Assembly (NCBI RefSeq): GCF_036607905.1
Contig: NZ_CP144555.1
Span: 4,712,001 to 4,776,000 of the forward strand
Source of the DNA: Streptomyces sp. SCSIO 75703
GTDB taxonomy: Bacteria > Actinomycetota > Actinomycetes > Streptomycetales > Streptomycetaceae
DNA: 64,000 bases
Direction of reading: 5' to 3'
In this document: in pieces, positions 1-8,495 of the stretch
Position numbering within the stretch: the stretch's first letter is position 1
Layout: each line of letters opens with the position of its first letter
The notes under the pieces: model-generated
What the model was told of the DNA's origin: nothing
Databases searched by the model: none
What the model saw: only the letters and a program-made list of their open reading frames with translations
Translations under genes and position numbers: made by a program

Positions 1-181
1 GCATTCCAGCCCGGCTACCACCTACGAGTACCTCGAGTACACCGACGATCTGCTCAATGAGTTCGACGATGCCTTCCGCGGCTGGGTCGGCGAGCTGGGC
101 AGCGAGGCGACGTACGCGCAGATCGCCTCGCACGCTTTCCGTCTGGAGAAGCGGGGGGTGGCCGATGCCGCGCAGGGGTGA
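1..181 (+). CDS. Tyrosine recombinase, C-terminal end only (first of recombinase set)
   Basis: The window opens inside a reading frame (codons begin at base 2) that runs 59 codons to a TGA at 179-181. It starts HSSPATTYEYL, which matches the box around the catalytic tyrosine of phage-type integrases (H-x-S-x-x-T-T-x-x-Y), followed by the usual short helical tail. The catalytic Arg and His boxes would lie left of the window. The next recombinase gene starts inside this one with a 17-base overlap, so both are probably translated together. In Tn554-like elements the first of three such genes encodes one of two or three cooperating recombinases. Identity rests on a short tail only. Confidence 0.7.
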   Translation, partial: HSSPATTYEYLEYTDDLLNEFDDAFRGWVGELGSEATYAQIASHAFRLEKRGVADAAQG

Positions 182-2096
182 GTTCACCAGGGACTTCCCG
201 GACGTCCCCGAGGTGCCGGATCCGGTGGTGGGCAGGGTCGGGGAGCGCGTGATCCGTACGGCGAGTGCGACGAGGCGCAACCTGACCAGCCGCGTCCTGC
301 CGAGTGTGTACACCTGCTCGCAGTTGGCAGCGGAGCTGGCCGATGAGTGGGTCGAGTACGTGGAGGCGGCCGGGCTGGCGGCCGGGACGGTGCAGTCCTA
401 TCAGCAGGCGATCGACAATCTGTGCACGTCGGTGGATGCTCAGCTGGGCGAGGACGCCGCCCGGGCCTCCCTGGGCAGAGATCAACCCGACCTGGCACGC
501 GCCATGGCTACCTGGGAGAGGAAACTGCCGTCAGGGTTCGCCCCCAACTCCAACCGGCCCGCCATCCTGTCCGGCGCCGTACGGGTTCTGATCCGCAGAC
601 GGGTGGAACACCCGGAGCGGCCGGTCACCGAGCGTATGGCCGCGCTGGCCAAGGCCGGCAGCGGCGTCCCGATCGGCGAGAACGAAGAACTCGATGAGTT
701 CTCCCGCGCGGAGAAGCAGGCCATGGTCCGTGCCGCCTGGGCAGCTGTGATCGCGCTGGAGAAGCGCCTGGAGACGGGCTGGCGTCTGGCCGCACAGGGC
801 CGCCACCCGGGCGACGGATCGTGGATGTCCATCCCGGATCTGCTGTGGGGACTCGCTCACGAGGCGGTCACACCAGCGCAGATCAGTGACGCCGTGGGGC
901 CGACTCGGGGGTGGACCGAGGAACTGCGCGCGTGCATCCGCCGGCCGGACGGCAGTATGCCGGTGACCACGGCCCGCATCGAGCTGACCCGGCATCTGGT
1001 CGCTCAGCTGTGGCCGAGCACCTTCGACCTGCACGCCTTCCGGGTGCTGCTGATCGACGCCACCGCGCATCCGCCCGAGGAGGTCAGCAAACTCACCGAG
1101 GACGGCGTCGAATTCACGCCGCGAGGAGTGCGGATGACGCTGGTACGCAAGCGCGCGAAGCGCCGCTACTACCGCGCCTTCAAGGACACCTCGATCGAGA
1201 TGGCGGACGTGATCGAGACCAAGGAATTCACCGACCGGCCCCGCCGCGAGCCCGGCGCGATCGTCAAGCGCCTGATGGCCGTGACCGAACGCGCACGGCA
1301 GCGGGCCGCCGACCCGGAGGGAAATCTGTTCGTACGGGCGGCGGTGGACGTGGACCGTGAGCTGAAATTCTGCGAATGGAACCCCGAGGCCCCACTGGCC
1401 CGTTTCAGCAGGTGGCTGGAGGTCCACGGGGTCACCGTCGAGGGCAAGACCGACATCAGGCGCCTGCGTAAGTCCGGCAAGGTGGAGAAGGTCGTCGCCT
1501 CCCGCGGCCACATCCACGAGGCCGCCGACGACCACTACGAGGAGACGTTCAAAGGCCACTACGCGCAGGGGACGACCCTGCGCGTGATCTCCGCCGAGGT
1601 GATCAACTCCGCCCAGGACCACTGGTTCAGCATGGCGCTCGAGGGGCCGACCGTGCTGTCCCAAGAGGCCGCACAGGCCGCCGAGGAGAGCACGCAGCTA
1701 CAGGCCCTCGGCCTGAGCAAGAAGGAGGCCGACGACCTGGTCGAGGGCGAACTGGACATGGGCGTCACCCACTGCACGAACCCTTATGAATCGCCGTTCA
1801 GCCCCGCCGGAGAGCTGTGCGCGGTCGCCCCGCTGCGCTGCCTGGAATGCCGCAATGCCTGGGTGCTGCCCAGTCAGCTTCCTCAGCTCCTGTTGTTCAG
1901 CGACCACGTGGAGCGCATCCGGCAGCGGCTGGCCCCGCAGCATTTCACCGCACTGTGGGGACAGTCCTACGTCAATCTGCAGGCGGTACTGGAGGACCGC
2001 ACCGAGCAGGAGATCGCGCTGGCCCGCAAGCACATCGCCGAGGGCGGCATCACCTTGTCCCTTCCGCTGGCCGCACACGTGGAGTTCGACGCATGA
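165..2096 (+). CDS. Large tyrosine-recombinase-like protein (second of set)
   Basis: A 643-residue protein. ATG at 165 is preferred because it overlaps the upstream stop; the open frame reaches further left only by reading antisense-like codons. The N-terminal half is a helical SAM-like DNA-binding region. The C-terminal catalytic domain keeps an R-x-x-R box (DIRRLRKSG, around residue 430) and HYEETFKGHYAQG (around 460), compatible with the histidine and tyrosine boxes. The first catalytic arginine is not evident: the expected position reads AHPPEEVSKL. A cysteine cluster (HCTN, ELC, RCLEC, around 535-570) could bind zinc. Stop and next start overlap as ATGA. Probably one subunit of a multi-recombinase integration machine acting on this island; it may be partly degenerate as a catalyst. 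Confidence 0.75.
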   Translation: MPRRGEFTRDFPDVPEVPDPVVGRVGERVIRTASATRRNLTSRVLPSVYTCSQLAAELADEWVEYVEAAGLAAGTVQSYQQAIDNLCTSVDAQLGEDAARASLGRDQPDLARAMATWERKLPSGFAPNSNRPAILSGAVRVLIRRRVEHPERPVTERMAALAKAGSGVPIGENEELDEFSRAEKQAMVRAAWAAVIALEKRLETGWRLAAQGRHPGDGSWMSIPDLLWGLAHEAVTPAQISDAVGPTRGWTEELRACIRRPDGSMPVTTARIELTRHLVAQLWPSTFDLHAFRVLLIDATAHPPEEVSKLTEDGVEFTPRGVRMTLVRKRAKRRYYRAFKDTSIEMADVIETKEFTDRPRREPGAIVKRLMAVTERARQRAADPEGNLFVRAAVDVDRELKFCEWNPEAPLARFSRWLEVHGVTVEGKTDIRRLRKSGKVEKVVASRGHIHEAADDHYEETFKGHYAQGTTLRVISAEVINSAQDHWFSMALEGPTVLSQEAAQAAEESTQLQALGLSKKEADDLVEGELDMGVTHCTNPYESPFSPAGELCAVAPLRCLECRNAWVLPSQLPQLLLFSDHVERIRQRLAPQHFTALWGQSYVNLQAVLEDRTEQEIALARKHIAEGGITLSLPLAAHVEFDA

Positions 2097-4204
2097 ACAC
2101 ACCTGCAGTCCGACCGCTGCCCGTCTCGATCTTCAAGGACGGCGAGCCGGTCATCCAGAGCCACTCCCTGCTTGGCGACGCCGACTCGCCGCTGTTCGGG
2201 CAGGTGGGCATCTGGGACTTCAACGGCGTGGTCCGCCGCAACGCCAACGTCCCCGAGTGCGGCTGGCGGGCCACGTTCAGCAACGGGCTGAACGATCCCG
2301 AGTGGAATCTCACGGCCCGGGAAACCTTCATGATCATGGCGAATCCGCGGCACGAGGCGTTGATCGACGCCGGTGTCCATCTCGCCCCCGAGCCCTTCGA
2401 CGTGCAGACCGCCATCCGCCGGGTATCCGCCCTGCGCACCCTGGCCGGCTGGGCGGAGAAGCAGGGACTGCCAGCCCGGATGGGGACATGGCGGCATACG
2501 GATTTGCGCCGGTTCATCAAGTGGCTGCGGCAGAAGGGCCGCAAGCCCGGCACGTTGATGAACTACATCGTCGTCGCGAAGTTCCTCCACGAGATCGGCC
2601 CCGCCCTGGCCCTGGGCGGCCCAGCTGTGGACCCCTGGCACGGCATGAGTGCACGCAAGGCTGCCAAGTACGAGGTGACACACGACCTGTCCACCCCCAC
2701 CATCGCACCAGAGGTATGGTTTCCGCTGGTCAGGGCGGCCTGGATCTATGTGCACACCTTCGCCCCCGACGTCCTGCGTGCTATGACCCGCTACCAGCAG
2801 CTTCGCGCGATCGCGAGGACCAGCACCGATCGGCGCAGCGAGGCGGACGAGGTGCTCGACGCCTGGCTCGCGGACCCCGGCAACCGGATCCCGCTGCACG
2901 ATCCGGCCCACTCCGGGTCCTCCCTCGGCAAGAAGCACGAGGGCGTCAACTGGAACCTGCTGGCCCTGTTCATGGGGTTCAGCTCCTCCAAGGGATCCGG
3001 CCTGTTCACCGCAGCGCTGCCGTCCGGGATGCGCCGACGTGAGAAGGTCTGGGCTGCCCTCGCCGCCGGGCACCCCACGACCTCCGGCCTGATCCACGAT
3101 CTGGTCGAGGTGACCCGGGCGGACGGCAGCGTCGGCCCCTGGCATCCCGGCCTTGATCCCAGAGCATTGACACGCATGCTGGTCAGGCTCAGGGACGCCG
3201 CATTCTGCCTGGTCGCGGCACTGTCCATGATGCGCGACAGCGAGATCCACGAGATCAGGCGCGGTTCCGTCGTCCAGCACTACAACGCTCCGGCGATCAA
3301 GTCGCACCTGGACAAGGGACGAGCAGGCCGGCCGGGCAAACACTGGTGGATCATCGAACCCGCTGCCGAGGCGATCACACTGGCCGAGATCGTCTCGGTC
3401 CACGACGAACGCGTCTTCTCCCCGATGAAGAGGCCCGAGAGCACCGAGGCCGTCCACGGCGACCAGATGATCGACGCGTTCATCAACGAGGTGAACTCCG
3501 GCCGGGCCTGGTCGGGACTGGACGAGATCCCCAAAGGCCGGGTCCGCCCGCACATGTTCCGCCACACCATGGCCATGCTCACCGACCAGTTCCCCGGCTC
3601 CGAGATCGCCCTGGGGATCCAGCTCAAACACGTCGCCGCACGAGCCTTGGCCAACCGCACCACCCAGTCGTATGCGGCCGCCGACACCCAGTGGGCCGAA
3701 CTGCTGGAAACCGCCCTGGAAGCCACCCGATTCCGCCGCTTCAAGGACCTCTACGACCAGTACAAGGACGGCAAACCGATCGGCTACGGCGCCGGCGCGG
3801 AACGGGTCAAGGAGACGTTCGACGACATCATCTCCACCGTCAAAGCCAAAGACGGCGACGCCCGAGTCGAGGACGACCTGCTACGCAAGGCCCGGATCAC
3901 CATCCGCTTCGGCATGCTCAACAACTGCCTCTTCGACGAGGCGAACCCGCAGGGGGCCGTCTGCCGTGAGAACACTGTCATCCCCAAGGGACACACTGGC
4001 CCGCTGGACTGGCGCTGCCGCCCCGACCGCTGCCACAACAGCATGATCGGCATCGAGCACGTCCCCATCTACGACTCGCACAAGCGCACACAGCTCAAGT
4101 TGCTCGAAACCCGCCGCCTGCCCGCAGCCCGCAAGGCCGTCATCCACCGCGAGGTCGAGCGCGCTGACGCCGTCCTCGCCCAGGTCAAGGAGGAGAACAC
4201 GTGA
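2093..4204 (+). CDS. Large tyrosine recombinase (third of set)
   Basis: A 703-residue site-specific recombinase starting at ATG 2093, which overlaps the previous stop. The catalytic domain is recognisable: Arg I in MMRDSEIHEI (around residue 378), the H-x-x-R box in RPHMFRHTMA (around 485) and the tyrosine in TTQSYAAAD (around 525). Beyond it lies an extra domain with several cysteines (NNCLF, AVCR, DWRCRPDRC, around 610-650) that could be a zinc knuckle. Recombinases of this length with C-terminal extensions resemble TnpB of Tn554-type elements more than ordinary 400-residue phage integrases. Overlap with both neighbours (ATGA, GTGA) implies one operon and a joint function: DNA strand exchange for integration and excision of the island. 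Confidence 0.82.
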   Translation: MNTPAVRPLPVSIFKDGEPVIQSHSLLGDADSPLFGQVGIWDFNGVVRRNANVPECGWRATFSNGLNDPEWNLTARETFMIMANPRHEALIDAGVHLAPEPFDVQTAIRRVSALRTLAGWAEKQGLPARMGTWRHTDLRRFIKWLRQKGRKPGTLMNYIVVAKFLHEIGPALALGGPAVDPWHGMSARKAAKYEVTHDLSTPTIAPEVWFPLVRAAWIYVHTFAPDVLRAMTRYQQLRAIARTSTDRRSEADEVLDAWLADPGNRIPLHDPAHSGSSLGKKHEGVNWNLLALFMGFSSSKGSGLFTAALPSGMRRREKVWAALAAGHPTTSGLIHDLVEVTRADGSVGPWHPGLDPRALTRMLVRLRDAAFCLVAALSMMRDSEIHEIRRGSVVQHYNAPAIKSHLDKGRAGRPGKHWWIIEPAAEAITLAEIVSVHDERVFSPMKRPESTEAVHGDQMIDAFINEVNSGRAWSGLDEIPKGRVRPHMFRHTMAMLTDQFPGSEIALGIQLKHVAARALANRTTQSYAAADTQWAELLETALEATRFRRFKDLYDQYKDGKPIGYGAGAERVKETFDDIISTVKAKDGDARVEDDLLRKARITIRFGMLNNCLFDEANPQGAVCRENTVIPKGHTGPLDWRCRPDRCHNSMIGIEHVPIYDSHKRTQLKLLETRRLPAARKAVIHREVERADAVLAQVKEENT

Positions 4205-4659
4205 CTGGCCCCGCCAATCGGACCCTGACAGCTGACGGCGTCACCGAAGAGACCGCCAAAGCACTGCGCGCCGCGATGCAACGCCTGTTCGCGGGCAAAC
4301 CCCAGCGAACCGACGGCCGGCTGACCAAGCAAAATCTGTGGCGGGAGGCAGGGGTGAGCCGGGCCACCATGAACCGCGCCCACACCGTCCTCGCCGAGTG
4401 GGACGCTTACCTCGTCCAGCACGGCAGTACCACCCCCGGAGAAGCCCGCCGGGACGAGGAGATCCGCGAGCTCAAGCGCAAGCTCGCCGAGAAGACCCGG
4501 CAGTGCACCACACTCCAGCGCCGCCTGGATGCCGCCGCCACCGCAATTGCCGCACTCCACCACGACAACACGCTGCTACGGCAGGAGGTCGCCGCCTCCG
4601 GCGGCAGAGTGATCCCCCTGCACCGCCCACGAGACCCCGCCGATGACGATTCCCACTGA
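4201..4659 (+). CDS. TnpC-like coiled-coil accessory protein of the recombinase operon
   Basis: A 152-residue protein starting at GTG 4201, overlapping the stop of the large recombinase by four bases. The first half contains a helix-turn-helix-like segment (LTKQNLWREAGVSRATMNRA). The second half is a charged heptad-repeat coiled coil (EEIRELKRKLAEKTRQ and onward) ending in VIPLHR. The order of two large recombinases followed by a small coiled-coil DNA-binding protein is the Tn554 tnpA-tnpB-tnpC layout, where TnpC affects orientation and efficiency of transposition. Assignment is by architecture and position; sequence identity to TnpC could not be measured here. Confidence 0.65.
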   Translation: MTGPANRTLTADGVTEETAKALRAAMQRLFAGKPQRTDGRLTKQNLWREAGVSRATMNRAHTVLAEWDAYLVQHGSTTPGEARRDEEIRELKRKLAEKTRQCTTLQRRLDAAATAIAALHHDNTLLRQEVAASGGRVIPLHRPRDPADDDSH

Positions 4660-4721
4660 CTGCCACTGACCCGCAACTACCCGCTGGCGGCGCCGGGGCC
4701 GGCGGGTACTACCGTCCCTCC

Positions 4722-4930
4722 ATGGACACGCCAGCACCGCACCCTGACTCAGCATCTCCTGAACCTGACGATAGCGGCGAGTTGGTCGCAACCGTCCGCG
4801 TGAACGGCCAGGTTGGCCCGGCGCCTGCGCCGTGCCTGCCACGTTCCAGCAGCGCCCGGTCGACGACTACGTCCCCACCCTCGAGGGCCTGGCCCAGCGG
4901 CTGGCCGTGCTCCTGGAGTTCTCCGGTTGA
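4722..4930 (+). pseudogene. Small frameshifted ORF
   Basis: From ATG 4722 the frame reads a plausible acidic start (MDTPAPHPDSASPEPDDSGE, then LVATVRVNGQVGP). Near 4830 the sensible reading moves to another frame, from about GTG 4832, giving PATFQQRPVDDYVPTLEGLA and a leucine-rich end with stop at 4928-4930. The two halves look like one small protein of about 70 residues broken by an indel, or two overlapping small ORFs. It sits just after the recombinase operon in the same direction. No function is recognised. Confidence 0.35.
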
Positions 4931-5147
4931 GTATCGCCACGAACACGGGTGACCTGCGAGTAAACGTCCCAGACATGTCCGCAACGTTGAGGCGAGCCAC
5001 TGCCAGGTCATCCGCACAGGGCAGAGTTAACACAGCCTTTCGAATGGCTCCTGTGTTCGATTACTGTGATGACTCAGAGCTCACGAGCCGGCATCGACTG
5101 TGGTCAACCCATGGATTCGTCCACCGATGCGCCGTTAGAGTGCCCAA

Positions 5148-5948
5148 GTGATCAGAGAGCAGTGGAGCGGGGGCGAATGGGAGGCCTACTGCCGACGCCT
5201 CCTGTCGATGCGCTACGACTCGAACATTCAGTTCATTCCCGCCCGTGGTGGCGGTGACGGCGGCCTGGAAGCATTTCGTTACGACGGAGTCGGCTACCAG
5301 TGCTATGTCCCGGAAGACGCCTTCACTCTGGAGTCTCAGACGACCTCCCAGAAGCGCAAGATCACAAAAGATCTTAGGCGTCTTTGTGGCGATGTTGAGG
5401 GCACTTGTCGCCTCCTCGGTGATGTGCGTTTGCACACTTGGGTCCTTATGACTCCTGAGTTCGACAGTCGATCGCTCGTCGAGCATGCGCAGAAAAAGAA
5501 GAAGGACGTGTCAGCCATCGTGCCGCGCCCCAAGTGGTTGGCTGATGAATTCAAGGTTTTGGTCATTACTGATGAAGAATTCGCTTCCGAGCGCGCTCGC
5601 CTCGTCGGGCAAGTGGAGACGGAACTTCATCTCGATGTCCCTGATCCGGATGAGACGCTGTGGAGCTTCGGCGAGGGAAATGAGATAGCAGACCGGGTCG
5701 CTACCAAGCTTTCGGTGGTTCCTTCTCTCGCCTCTGACTTGGATTGGCTTAACGACTACCGTGACGGCATGCTTCGGGTCTACTTTCGGGGGCAGGCCCA
5801 GATTACTCGGCTGCGCTGTCAGCCTCGCTGTACTCGGAGCCGTCCGGCCCCTCGATGGTGTACATGTCGTGGTCCCACGAGACATACACGTCGCCCCAGA
5901 GCACGACATCATTGCACTCGATGGCGTTATCCGTCACAACCGGCCTGA
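5148..5948 (+). pseudogene. 3'-truncated restriction-endonuclease-like protein
   Basis: GTG start at 5148. About 217 residues look genuine: an aromatic/Arg-rich N-terminus (EWEAYCRRLL), then GGDGGLEAFRYDGVGYQCY, which resembles the D-x(n)-E-x-x core of PD-(D/E)XK nuclease folds, followed by helical and alternating segments. From about 5,800 the frame becomes Arg-rich noise because it reads antisense through the tail of the next gene, so the authentic 3' end has been lost. Codon choice is less G/C-biased than in the core genome, suggesting horizontal origin. It was probably a defence or anti-phage nuclease-like gene and is now probably non-functional. The family assignment is from motif appearance only. 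Confidence 0.5.
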
Positions 5949-6213
5949 TTATGATCGGCGCAGTACGCCCGTCGGTTCGCTCGCCGTCCTTCTTGGCCGC
6001 CCATGCGGTGATGACCTCGAGCGGCTTCGGAAGGAGAGGGCCGACCTTGGTGATGCTGAACGGCTCGTCGTCGTCATCGGTGTCGAACCGGCTGTTGACG
6101 AACGCGACCGCCTCGGAGGGCGTGCTGACGATGGACTGGGTACCACTCTCGTTGTCAACCACTCGCCACAACGCGCTGTTGTTCACGATGCTCTCCGATC
6201 GCGGTGAGTGCAC
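5803..6213 (-). CDS. Hypothetical acidic protein
   Basis: A 136-residue acidic protein. The longest reading starts at GTG (complement of 6211-6213); a GTG at the VNNSALWRVV segment, about nine codons in, is an alternative. It begins with a possible ligand-binding stretch (LWRVVDNESGTQ), has a DTDDDDEPF acidic loop, and ends in VYVSWDHDMYTIEGPDGS. No known domain was recognised. It converges on and abuts the truncated nuclease-like gene, and its arrival or the deletion beside it probably removed that gene's end. Confidence 0.55.
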   Translation of the reverse strand: MHSPRSESIVNNSALWRVVDNESGTQSIVSTPSEAVAFVNSRFDTDDDDEPFSITKVGPLLPKPLEVITAWAAKKDGERTDGRTAPIIIRPVVTDNAIECNDVVLWGDVYVSWDHDMYTIEGPDGSEYSEADSAAE

Positions 6214-6255
6214 CCGGGGTGGGTGCGATGCGCCGGGTCGCTCGGCACTGAGCCC

Positions 6256-6292
6256 CCGCCAACTTGACGTCGCAGGTCAAAGGGCTGGTGTG
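6256..6292 (+). repeat. 37-bp inverted repeat, left copy
   Basis: This 37-bp stretch is the reverse complement of 9157-9193 with three mismatches. Together the two copies bracket a 2.9-kb segment containing a membrane protein gene, an IS5-family transposase, a coiled-coil gene and an orphan immunity gene. This copy lies in the intergenic region upstream of the gene at 6419. Confidence 0.75.
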
Positions 6293-6418
6293 GCGGCCTC
6301 CTGGGGTACTCGCGCCGGTCATGGGCGGGAGTCTGCGGGGTAGATCATCCGTCAGCTTGCCGCTTAACGTCTGGTACCGAACTTGATCAGTGGACTGTAA
6401 GCGGCTTCGAGGGGTGCT

Positions 6419-6997
6419 GTGGATCTCGGCTCTGTGATCATCGCGGTGGCAGGTGTGGCCGGAACGCTGGGGGGATCGTTGCTTACTCAACGTGTCTCTG
6501 AACGGGCAAAACGTCGGGAGATAGAGCTGGTTCGGGACCATGAAGAGGTCCGCGACAACCTCCTGCTCCGACGCACCTGCTATGTGGAGCTCAATCGGGA
6601 CGCACGTCAGTTCACCACGGCGCTCAGCCAGTTCCTGCATGTCATGCAGGAACGTAGGGCCGAGGAGACCGACCGGGCAGCACTCGATGAGGCAAAAAGA
6701 GCCCACCGCGACACGTACTCCCAAGCGCAGATGATCGCCCCTGACGACGTGCTCGTATCTGCGAGTGAGGTCAACAAAGCCCTGACCAGCGTATACGGCC
6801 AGGTCAAACGCCTGGAGCGAGAAGCGCCCGGCCCTGAGGAGACGATGGCCGCTGCGTTCCGGGCCCAGGCGGAGGTCTGGGACCTGCTGCGGGCCATGAG
6901 GACCGTGATGCGCCGTGACCTCGGGGTGACCTCTGTGAGTGACGACGCGTCGGTACATCTCCCCACCCAGCTGGCCGGTCCTCAAAGCAGGCGTTGA
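6419..6997 (+). CDS. Membrane-anchored coiled-coil hypothetical protein
   Basis: A 192-residue protein from GTG 6419. One N-terminal hydrophobic helix (VIIAVAGVAGTLGGSLL, residues 6-22) is followed by a basic patch (ERAKRREIELVRD) and long helices with heptad-like spacing, including RDNLLLRRTCYVELNRDARQ and the DEAKRAHRD region. The layout is a single-pass protein with a cytoplasmic helical bundle. Similar short proteins are common in streptomycete accessory regions but lack a known role. The IS5-family transposase gene ends 10 bp downstream in the opposite direction. Confidence 0.7.
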   Translation: MDLGSVIIAVAGVAGTLGGSLLTQRVSERAKRREIELVRDHEEVRDNLLLRRTCYVELNRDARQFTTALSQFLHVMQERRAEETDRAALDEAKRAHRDTYSQAQMIAPDDVLVSASEVNKALTSVYGQVKRLEREAPGPEETMAAAFRAQAEVWDLLRAMRTVMRRDLGVTSVSDDASVHLPTQLAGPQSRR

Positions 6998-7006
6998 ATC
7001 ACAAGC

Positions 7007-7840
7007 TCAGCGGTTGACTTCGAGGTTCGTCAGGACGAGCAAAGCGCGCAGGAGTCGGGTGGCGCGGGCGGGATCGGTACGGAGCTTGGTGAGGATTCGC
7101 CAGTTCTTGAGGTGGGCGAAGCCGTGCTCGACCGGTGCCCGTCCGATCGCGAGGACGCGGTTGGCTTCCTTCTCGCCCGGGGTGAGCTTGTGGGTGCGGC
7201 CGGCGGTGTAGCCGGTGACGATGACGGGATCGAGGATGTCGTTGTCCAGGCCACGGAAGCCGAGGTCGGCCAGCGCCCCGAGGCCGGCCGCGCGCAGGTG
7301 GGCCAGGATGTGGTCGTGGCGGGCCGCGGTGTTGTCGTGGGTGCGGCCGGGCCGGGCGGCGGATATCCAGATCAGGCGCCCCTTCTCGTCAGTCAGGGCG
7401 AGGAAGTGCAGGCCATGGCTGCGGTGCTTGCCGGAATAGTTCCGCCGGTCGGCCTTTCCGGTGCGGCGCTGGGTGCGGATGAGGGTGCCGTCGATCAGGA
7501 CGACCTCCCCGCCCCGCTTGGCGATCTTCTTCAGGGCGCGGTCCAGGCGTGGTGCCTGGGCGGCGAGCAGTCCGATCAGTTCGTCGCGCCAGCGGCGGAC
7601 GGTGGACTCGGACACGTTGTTGCCGCCGGCCATGTCGGCCAGGCGCTGGTCGTGACGCAGCACGGCCAGGACGATCACCGCGATCCGGCCGGGCGGCAGG
7701 ATCCGCCACCGGGACCGTATCGCCTTCAGACGGCGCCGCAGCAGATCGGCGAGGTGGTTGACGGTGCGCGTGGACAGCGGCAGACGGCACTGGTAGACAA
7801 GCGGGCAGGTGTCCTCGGCGCGTTCGTTGGTTTTCGTCAC
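7007..7840 (-). CDS. IS5-family (DDE) transposase
   Basis: A DDE transposase of about 277 residues, read from GTG at 7838-7840 (VTKTNERAED); the frame is open further upstream but without transposase-like sequence. An N-terminal helix-turn-helix (NVSESTVRRWRDELIGL) precedes the catalytic domain: first Asp in VVLIDGTLIRT, second in ADLGFRGLDND, and Glu in PVEHGFAHLKNW. The DGTLI / YSGKHRSHG pattern is that of HARBI1-like IS5-group transposases common in Streptomyces. I could not find convincing terminal inverted repeats, so the element's ends are undefined. The gene at 7911-8366 may be its companion. Confidence 0.85.
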   Translation of the reverse strand: MTKTNERAEDTCPLVYQCRLPLSTRTVNHLADLLRRRLKAIRSRWRILPPGRIAVIVLAVLRHDQRLADMAGGNNVSESTVRRWRDELIGLLAAQAPRLDRALKKIAKRGGEVVLIDGTLIRTQRRTGKADRRNYSGKHRSHGLHFLALTDEKGRLIWISAARPGRTHDNTAARHDHILAHLRAAGLGALADLGFRGLDNDILDPVIVTGYTAGRTHKLTPGEKEANRVLAIGRAPVEHGFAHLKNWRILTKLRTDPARATRLLRALLVLTNLEVNR

Positions 7841-7910
7841 ACAATTCCAACGGCCGCCGGGGGCATGCCGGTTACGCCCGAGCCGCACCGCCGCGGACGG
7901 CGGGGTCAGG

Positions 7911-8366
7911 TCACAGACGGGTGGTGAACCGGCCGTCGGGAAGTTTCCGCAGCCAGCCGCGGTCGGTCAGTCTGACCAGCTTCCCGCGCAGCGGCTCCAG
8001 CTTGCTCCGCACGCTGACGTCCACCCCCAGCACCTCGCCGACCTGCCGAGTCATGACCGGCCCGGCGGCCTGCCGCACAGCAGTGAGGATGCGCCGGTAG
8101 GCCGGCGGAAGCATGGTCTCCTCCACGCCCGGCTCGCGGTGCGGGATCAGCATCACCGCCCGGCCGCCCACCTGCCCGGGCGCCGGCGCGGCCGAGGCAC
8201 GCTCCTCGGCGAGCTGCTCACTCACCCGCTCAAAAACACGTTCGGCGACGGCGAGTTCGTCCCGCTCCGCCCGCACCTCCGCCAGCTGCTTGGCCAGCTG
8301 TTCCTCGAGTTCGTCCAGTTCCGCACGGCGCGCGGTGATCCGTTCCAGCAGCTCGGGATCCAGCAT
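7911..8366 (-). CDS. Coiled-coil plus winged-helix protein next to the transposase
   Basis: A 151-residue protein starting at ATG (complement of 8364-8366). Residues 5-60 form a strongly charged coiled coil (ITARRAELDELEEQLAKQLA, then further heptads). Residues 80-150 look like a winged helix (AYRRILTAVRQAAGPVMTRQ, VGEVLGVDVSVRSKLEPLRG, and an RLTDRGWL wing). It is probably a small DNA-binding regulator. It lies 70 bp upstream of the IS5-type transposase in the same direction, which suggests a passenger or regulatory gene of that element, though this is inferred from position. Confidence 0.65.
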   Translation of the reverse strand: MLDPELLERITARRAELDELEEQLAKQLAEVRAERDELAVAERVFERVSEQLAEERASAAPAPGQVGGRAVMLIPHREPGVEETMLPPAYRRILTAVRQAAGPVMTRQVGEVLGVDVSVRSKLEPLRGKLVRLTDRGWLRKLPDGRFTTRL

Positions 8367-8495
8367 GTACGGGATCGTAGAAGACCGCCCGGCCGCTGCG
8401 AGTAGGAATCGGTCGTACTGGGAGTGTCAGGTGGCTGCCCCGGTTGAGATGAATCTTGCGAAACCGTGAGTCGGGTTGTCGCACCTGAACGGTGA

